Shown here in pieces: positions 7,988 through 11,996 of a stretch of DNA of 11,996 nt; position 1 is the first letter of the stretch, and each line of letters opens with the position of its first letter. A program made the translations under genes and the position numbers. The DNA comes from Halomonas sp. (GTDB taxonomy: Bacteria; Pseudomonadota; Gammaproteobacteria; Pseudomonadales; Oleiphilaceae), in assembly GCA_007135745.1 (NCBI GenBank), contig SLIH01000029.1, positions 1 through 11,996 of the forward strand. Reading direction: 5' to 3'. Below the pieces are notes generated by a model. That model searched no databases, was not told where the DNA came from, and worked only from the letters and a program-made list of their open reading frames with translations.

Positions 7988-8344
7988 ATGAGCGAACAGC
8001 CGGTTCCCAGCGACATCCGGGTGCGCAGAAAGTCCCGCATTCTGGCCCTGACCTACCCCGATGGCACCGTATGGGAACTGCCATTCGAACTGTTGCGGGT
8101 CTATTCGCCCTCTGCCGAGGTCAAAGGTCATGGTGCCGGCCCCGGCACCCTGCAGACGGGCAAAAAGGACGTCGAGCTCACCGGTATTCAGCCGGTGGGC
8201 AACTATGCCGTGCAGCTAAGCTTCAGTGATGGCCATGACAGCGGCATCTACAGCTGGGATTACCTCTGGGATCTGGGCTGCAATCAGACCCGGTACTGGC
8301 AGGCGTACCTGGATCGTCTGGAGCACGAAGGCGGCCAGCGCTGA
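7988..8344 (+). CDS. DUF971 protein (gamma-butyrobetaine hydroxylase-like N-terminal domain)
   Basis: A 118-aa soluble protein consisting almost wholly of the DUF971 / GBBH-like N-terminal domain (Pfam PF06155 family). The family pattern is clear: LTYPDGTVWELPFELLRVYSPSAEV (about 21-45), GIQPVGNYAVQLSFSDGHDSGIYSWDYLWDLG (about 67-97), and a Tyr/Trp-rich end. In eukaryotic gamma-butyrobetaine hydroxylase this domain holds a Cys/His zinc site; here there is only one Cys (98), so that site is absent. The same domain is fused to Mrp/HCF101-type iron-sulfur carriers in some organisms, but the function of the stand-alone bacterial protein is not established. It starts at ATG 7988, 15 nt after hslU, with only a weak ribosome-binding site (GAAG), and is probably cotranscribed and perhaps coupled to hslU. 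Pseudomonas has the same gene after hslU. Confidence 0.92.
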   Translation: MSEQPVPSDIRVRRKSRILALTYPDGTVWELPFELLRVYSPSAEVKGHGAGPGTLQTGKKDVELTGIQPVGNYAVQLSFSDGHDSGIYSWDYLWDLGCNQTRYWQAYLDRLEHEGGQR

Positions 8345-8365
8345 TTATTCCCATTTCACCAAAGC

Positions 8366-8427
8366 AAGCGGGCAGCGAGCGTACAGGGGACGTATTCACA
8401 GCGTGTTCTGGAAAGATCTGCCCGCTT
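8366..8427. repeat. Inverted repeat, 10-bp perfect arms, 42-nt spacer
   Basis: AAGCGGGCAG (8366-8375) and CTGCCCGCTT (8418-8427) are perfect reverse complements, located 22 nt past the DUF971 stop codon. No U tract follows on either strand, so a classic intrinsic terminator is not supported. It could be a 3' end-protecting hairpin for the hslVU-DUF971 mRNA or a member of a small dispersed palindromic (REP-like) family. One window cannot show whether it is repeated in the genome. Confidence 0.5.
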
Positions 8428-8445
8428 ACTGGCGCAGGGATTAGT

Positions 8446-8500
8446 AAAAAGCCCTTCGTCCAAAGGTGTGGGGTATGACAGGAGGGGATGGACGAAGGGC
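8446..8500 (-). terminator. Intrinsic terminator of the patatin-like gene, with unusual C-rich loop
   Basis: On the minus strand, a 12-bp perfect stem (8489-8500 with 8451-8462; GCCCTTCGTCCA / TGGACGAAGGGC) is followed by five U residues (8446-8450). It begins 5 nt after the stop codon of the patatin-like gene, so it should end that transcript. The loop is 26 nt, far longer than the usual 4-8 nt, and in RNA contains CCCC, CCUCC and CCCC runs. In the plus direction no U tract follows. Confidence 0.8.
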
Positions 8501-8505
8501 GAAAC

Positions 8506-9771
8506 TCAAAGAATCTGCCGGGCGTTATTCAGCAGCTCCGATACGTTGTTGATGCTCGACCCAATGCGACTCTTTGAGCGCTTTTTCTGGCGCTCACGGG
8601 CGACATAGACCGGCAGCATCTCCCCGTACAGGCTGGTGCTGATTGTACGCTGCTCATCCTTGAGACAGTCTCGACGTAAACGCACCCCAAAAGGTTCCAA
8701 CTTCTGCTCAATTTCATCGGCCCGGCGAAGCAGATCACGCCGGGTCATCTGGTATGCGTGCTCACAGACCATCCGACGAGACTGGAAACTGAAGACGTTC
8801 GAGAAGAAAAGCTTGGCATCGTCCCTTTCGGGTTCAAAAAGAACAATCTCTGCATCCGGATACTGCTCTTCATACTGCGCAATGCCCGACTGCATGCGCG
8901 AATAAACCATGGTACGGAACGTCTGACCCAGGATATTGGGCATACCGGAATTGGTCAGCGCACCCGCCTCCATGGTGCCAGCCCGAACGGCGGCACTGGC
9001 ATCAATGGGAACCAGAGGATTGATCGCCAGCACCAGATCCGCGCCATCCTCAAGGGCAACAGAGGCGTGCAACCCCTTACGCAGGGTGCCGTCGACATAG
9101 TAACGCCCATCAATCTCGACCGGCATGTAGACGCCGGGAGAGGCCACACTGGCCTGAACCGCCCTGGAGATCGGGATATGGTCAAAACCCGGCGCCCCAA
9201 GTCGGACCGCTTCACTGCTTTCCAGGTCCGCCGCAATGACGTAGAGGCGGCGGCGGAGCTCTCTGAAGTCATTGGTGCGGCCCAGCATGCTGAATGCGCG
9301 ACGCAGGTACTCATGCAGACCGGAGTTGTCGAACAGCCCAGCGGGTGCAGCCTGAGCGAGGACAGTCATGGCTTCCAGAAGACTCTGATCGTAGGGATTG
9401 CTGGCAAAGCGGCCGAGTGCTTCCAGAATCAGACCGGGTACCGCCAGGGCCCGCTTGGCGTATTCGCGGAACGCGGGCCGGTAAAAAACTTCCGGATGGA
9501 ACGGATGAACATCGGCCTCGTTCTTCACAAAAATACGACACAGCTGAGCCGTGGTCATCTGGTTGGCCAGATTGGCCGCCACAAATGCCCCGGAATTGAC
9601 GCCGACGTAGACATAGAGGTCATTGAAATCGATACCCTCCAATGCCTCGTCCAACGCTCTGAGCGCCCCAATCTCGTATATGCCACCGAGAGGGCCACCG
9701 CCGGCCAGTGCAAGACCTATTCTAGGTCCCGAACCATCCTGCTCTGACTGCTTCATCTGCTTTACTGTCAT
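8506..9771 (-). CDS. Patatin-like protein with altered nucleophile motif
   Basis: A 421-aa protein of the patatin-like phospholipase family, whose usual members are lipid acyl hydrolases with a Ser-Asp dyad. Visible features are the oxyanion-hole segment LALAGGGPLGG (20-30), the nucleophile-elbow region YVGVNSGAF (55-63), AVQASVASPGVYMPVEIDG (about 204-222) and the dyad Asp in YYVDGT (D227). At the elbow, GxSxG reads G57-V-N59-S60-G61. Asn occupies the Ser position and the only Ser is one residue later. The bases (AATTCC) leave no reading ambiguity. The protein may be inactive, use Ser60, or belong to a diverged subfamily. No signal peptide or membrane segment is seen. The C-terminus is basic (about 391-400, RERQKKRSKS), which may aid membrane or nucleic-acid contact. 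The start ATG at 9771 has GGTGA 6 nt upstream; Met6 is an alternative. It lies 174 nt downstream of ptsP on the same strand. In Pseudomonas, phaC1 occupies the slot after the DUF971 gene. Confidence 0.88.
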   Translation of the reverse strand: MTVKQMKQSEQDGSGPRIGLALAGGGPLGGIYEIGALRALDEALEGIDFNDLYVYVGVNSGAFVAANLANQMTTAQLCRIFVKNEADVHPFHPEVFYRPAFREYAKRALAVPGLILEALGRFASNPYDQSLLEAMTVLAQAAPAGLFDNSGLHEYLRRAFSMLGRTNDFRELRRRLYVIAADLESSEAVRLGAPGFDHIPISRAVQASVASPGVYMPVEIDGRYYVDGTLRKGLHASVALEDGADLVLAINPLVPIDASAAVRAGTMEAGALTNSGMPNILGQTFRTMVYSRMQSGIAQYEEQYPDAEIVLFEPERDDAKLFFSNVFSFQSRRMVCEHAYQMTRRDLLRRADEIEQKLEPFGVRLRRDCLKDEQRTISTSLYGEMLPVYVARERQKKRSKSRIGSSINNVSELLNNARQIL

Positions 9772-9915
9772 GAACTGTCACCAGTGATCATTGGCAGGCC
9801 CGATCAACATCGTGGAGCCGGAGTGTTCATCCAGCCCCATGATTGACATTAACAGGGGGAATTAGAATAAACATACTAGAGACGCGGGCATAATGGATCC
9901 CCTGAACACTTTATA

Positions 9916-9945
9916 AAAATACTAGCAGTGAATCAGGATTTCACT
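9916..9945 (-). terminator. Weak candidate terminator after ptsP
   Basis: Directly after the ptsP stop codon, minus-strand AGTGAA (9940-9945) pairs with TTCACT (9927-9932) around a 7-nt loop. A T-rich stretch with a run of five T begins about 8 nt later. The stem is short and A+T-rich and the U run is displaced, so termination may be partial. The rest of the gap to the patatin-like gene is unusually A+T-rich (about 9855-9935). I found no convincing -35/-10 pair there for the downstream gene, though one is likely. Confidence 0.3.
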
Positions 9946-11996
9946 TCATTTCTGACCGCTGGCGGCGGCAATTTGTGATGGGGGGCGCTGGGTTTCCGCG
10001 CTAAGGTGTGCACTGGTGCGCTCCGGGCGCACGTAACGACCCAAACCATTCTTACGCAGAGCCAGCTCAATACAGCTTCGGACAACGTGCGGAGAATCCA
10101 GAGTCAGTGCTTCTGCCAGGAGATCGCGCGCCATTGTCATGTCGACGCCGCGAATCACGGATTTGATCTTGGGAAGACTGGCCGCGTTCATGGACAACGC
10201 ATCATAGCCCATCGCCATCAACAACAGTGCCCCTCCGGGGTCACCGGCCAGCTCACCACAGATGCTGACGGGTTTGCCGGCATCGTGGGCGTCCCGGGCA
10301 ATCTGGCACAGGGCCTGAAGCACGGCCGGATGGTAGGAGTGGTAAAGGTTGGCTACCCGGGGATTGTTGCGGTCAACAGCCAGAAGGTACTGGGTCAGGT
10401 CGTTTGAGCCAACGGAGAGAAAATCAACCCGATCAGCCAGCTCACGGACCTGATAGACCGCTGCCGGCACTTCGATCATGACACCGACACGCGGCATGGC
10501 CAGACTGTATCCCTCTTCCAGCACCTCGTGCCAGGCTCGGTAGATAAGGTGCTGCGCCTCCTCGACCTCGGAGACATTGCTGATCATCGGCAGCATGATG
10601 CGCAGATTGTCGAGCCCCTCGCTGGCCTTGAGCATGGCGCGCACCTGGACCAGAAAGATTTCCGGATGGTCCAGGGTGACCCGGATTCCCCGCCAGCCCA
10701 GGAACGGGTTCTCCTCGACAATGGGAAAATAACTCAGCGCCTTGTCTCCCCCGACATCGAGGGTCCGCATGGTAACGTCTGCGGGCGCAAAGGCCTCAAG
10801 CTGTTCCCGGTAATAGGCACGCTGTTCCTGTTCCGAGGGAAAGCGCTCATTGATCATGAAAGGTACTTCAGTACGGTAGAGCCCAATCCCCTCGGCCCCG
10901 TGATTGAGGGAGCGCACCACATCCGTGATCAGTCCCGTATTCACATACAACGGCACCCGATAGCCATCACGTGTTTCACAGGGCTTGTCTCGCAGCTCCT
11001 CAAGACCGCGAACCAGCTCTTCTTCTTCCTCACAGATACCTTCAAAGAAGGTTTTCAGATCGGACGATGGCGAGGCAAAGATCTGGCCTTCATAGCCATC
11101 CACGATCAGTTCCCGCCCATCAAGCTGCGAGACGGGAACATCAACCAACCCCATAACAGTCGGGACACCCATGGCGCGCGCAAGGATGGCCACATGGGAG
11201 TTGCTTGAACCACGCACGGAAACCAGCCCCACCAGCTGTCCACGGGGAACATCCCCCAGCATAGCCGGCGTCAGCTCGTCACTGACCAGAATGGTCTGGT
11301 CGGGATAGGCGAGGGTCTCGGTATCGCCTTCCTGAAGGTGGGATAGCAGCCGTCTGCCAAGATCACGGATATCAACGGCCCGTTCGCGAAGATACAGATC
11401 TCCCATCATTTCAAAGTGACGAAGGTACTGGTTCACCACGTCCTTGAGCGCACCCTGGGCCCACTTGCCATCGCGGATACGGGTAACCACCTCTCCCGGG
11501 AGGGCATGGTCGTCCAGCATCCGGAGGTAAACCTCAAACAGTGCCTGCTCTTCCGGGCGCAATTGCGGCGCAAGACGCTCCCCGACTTCTTCTATGTCTT
11601 CCCGGACCGCAGCCACGGCGGCCTCAAAACGGGCCAACTCGGCGTCAATGTCTTCACAGCGCTTGTCCGGGACGGCATCCAGGTCCGCTGGAGGAAAAAT
11701 GACGACACCCTGCCCGATGGCAACACCCGGCGCGCCGGCAACACCGCTGAATGCCACATCCGTGGCCTGCTCACCACTGAGCGACACGCCACCGATCGCT
11801 CCGGTGGCTTCGCTGTGAGCAATAACCCCCGCCAGCTGGGCGGAGATGGTCACCAGGAAGGCTTCCTCCCCCTCATCGAAACAACGACTGTTCTGGCGCT
11901 CCTGAACAACAATAACGCCCAGCACGCGCCGGTGATGGATGATGGGAACCCCGAGAAAGGAGCGGAAGCGCTCTTCACCGGTTTCCGGGAAATAGC
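9946..11996 (-). CDS. ptsP: PEP-protein phosphotransferase of the nitrogen PTS (EI-Ntr), N-terminus beyond window
   Basis: EI-Ntr takes phosphate from phosphoenolpyruvate onto a His and passes it to NPr (PtsO), then EIIA-Ntr (PtsN). This cascade links nitrogen and carbon status to regulation. The 682 visible residues run to the right edge; E. coli PtsP has 748, so roughly 65-80 N-terminal residues are missing. The visible part starts in the GAF sensor domain (ERFRSFLGVPIIHHRRVLGVIVVQ, minus strand near 11990-11900). The N-terminal enzyme I domain follows, then the phospho-His segment SSNSHVAILARAMG (His codon 11194-11196). The PEP-binding TIM barrel has GIGLYRTEVPFM, TLDVGGDK, GWRGIRVTLDHPEIF, GSNDLTQYLLAVDRNN and the active-site Cys in SICGELAGDP (codon 10258-10260). 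All key residues are present. A GTG at 11925 could be read as a start, but the frame continues upstream with clear GAF similarity, so it is internal. The C-terminal tail after VRPERTS is variable. Confidence 0.97.
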   Translation of the reverse strand, partial: YFPETGEERFRSFLGVPIIHHRRVLGVIVVQERQNSRCFDEGEEAFLVTISAQLAGVIAHSEATGAIGGVSLSGEQATDVAFSGVAGAPGVAIGQGVVIFPPADLDAVPDKRCEDIDAELARFEAAVAAVREDIEEVGERLAPQLRPEEQALFEVYLRMLDDHALPGEVVTRIRDGKWAQGALKDVVNQYLRHFEMMGDLYLRERAVDIRDLGRRLLSHLQEGDTETLAYPDQTILVSDELTPAMLGDVPRGQLVGLVSVRGSSNSHVAILARAMGVPTVMGLVDVPVSQLDGRELIVDGYEGQIFASPSSDLKTFFEGICEEEEELVRGLEELRDKPCETRDGYRVPLYVNTGLITDVVRSLNHGAEGIGLYRTEVPFMINERFPSEQEQRAYYREQLEAFAPADVTMRTLDVGGDKALSYFPIVEENPFLGWRGIRVTLDHPEIFLVQVRAMLKASEGLDNLRIMLPMISNVSEVEEAQHLIYRAWHEVLEEGYSLAMPRVGVMIEVPAAVYQVRELADRVDFLSVGSNDLTQYLLAVDRNNPRVANLYHSYHPAVLQALCQIARDAHDAGKPVSICGELAGDPGGALLLMAMGYDALSMNAASLPKIKSVIRGVDMTMARDLLAEALTLDSPHVVRSCIELALRKNGLGRYVRPERTSAHLSAETQRPPSQIAAASGQK

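Noticed and set aside
8488..8577. Small plus-strand frame of 29 codons (MDEGRNSKNLPG...) preceded by AGGAGGGG
   Set aside because: The purine-rich stretch is the complement of the terminator loop, its spacing to the ATG is short (3 nt), no plus-strand promoter is visible and the frame overlaps the end of the patatin-like gene.
8758..9747. 329-codon open frame on the plus strand, opposite the patatin-like gene
   Set aside because: It mirrors the minus-strand patatin gene, has no recognisable domain and shows the low-complexity His/Arg/Gly-rich look of antisense frames in G+C-rich DNA. The minus strand has clear family motifs, start signal and terminator.
10528..11208. 226-codon plus-strand open frame opposite ptsP
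   Set aside because: Antisense shadow of a strongly conserved ptsP region; no ribosome-binding site or domain.
1..11996. Search for CRISPR arrays, tRNA or rRNA genes, insertion sequences or a defence or other new multi-gene system
   Set aside because: No regularly spaced repeats, no tRNA-like cloverleaf noticed, no transposase. All ten genes fit known families, nine of them housekeeping or conserved. No evidence of an undescribed system beyond the points listed.

Overview
The window is ordinary, well-packed chromosome of a gammaproteobacterium with roughly 58-60% G+C by eye. The gene order rpmE / priA / argS / SPOR-domain gene / hslV / hslU / DUF971 gene, with a malic enzyme gene just beyond rpmE, is the order I know from Pseudomonas. 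The proteins fit a Pseudomonas/Marinobacter-type marine or soil bacterium. The genus is my inference and is not proven by the sequence.

Layout. 1-632 (minus): 5' part of a maeB-type malic enzyme gene, cut by the left edge. 633-905: a candidate maeB promoter, a good rho-independent terminator for rpmE, and a perfect palindrome over the rpmE stop codon. 906-1124 (minus): rpmE (ribosomal protein L31, zinc form). 1125-1293: divergent region with the rpmE promoter and a structured rpmE leader, plus the priA ribosome-binding site. 1294-3480 (plus): priA, best started at TTG. 3499-3527: a good sigma-70 promoter for argS. 3594-5348 argS and 5366-5926 a membrane-anchored SPOR-domain protein form one transcription unit. 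5986-6012: a sigma-32-like promoter. 6102-8344: hslV, hslU and a DUF971 gene, closely spaced. 8345-8505: a convergent non-coding stretch with two long hairpins. 8506-9771 (minus): a patatin-like protein with an altered nucleophile motif. 9772-9945: an A+T-rich gap with a weak terminator after ptsP. 9946-11996 (minus): ptsP (EI-Ntr), whose N-terminus lies beyond the right edge. No stretch over 300 bases lacks a gene.

How the genes fit together. Most are housekeeping: translation (L31, ArgRS), replication restart (PriA), cell envelope or division (SPOR protein), protein quality control (HslVU), central carbon metabolism (malic enzyme) and nitrogen-type PTS signalling (PtsP). I see no tRNA, rRNA, CRISPR array, insertion sequence or clear horizontally acquired island. 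I did not find a new multi-gene system. The points most worth a second look are the patatin-like protein with Asn at the usual Ser nucleophile position, the C-rich loop of its terminator, the 10-bp-arm hairpin next to it, and the rpmE leader.
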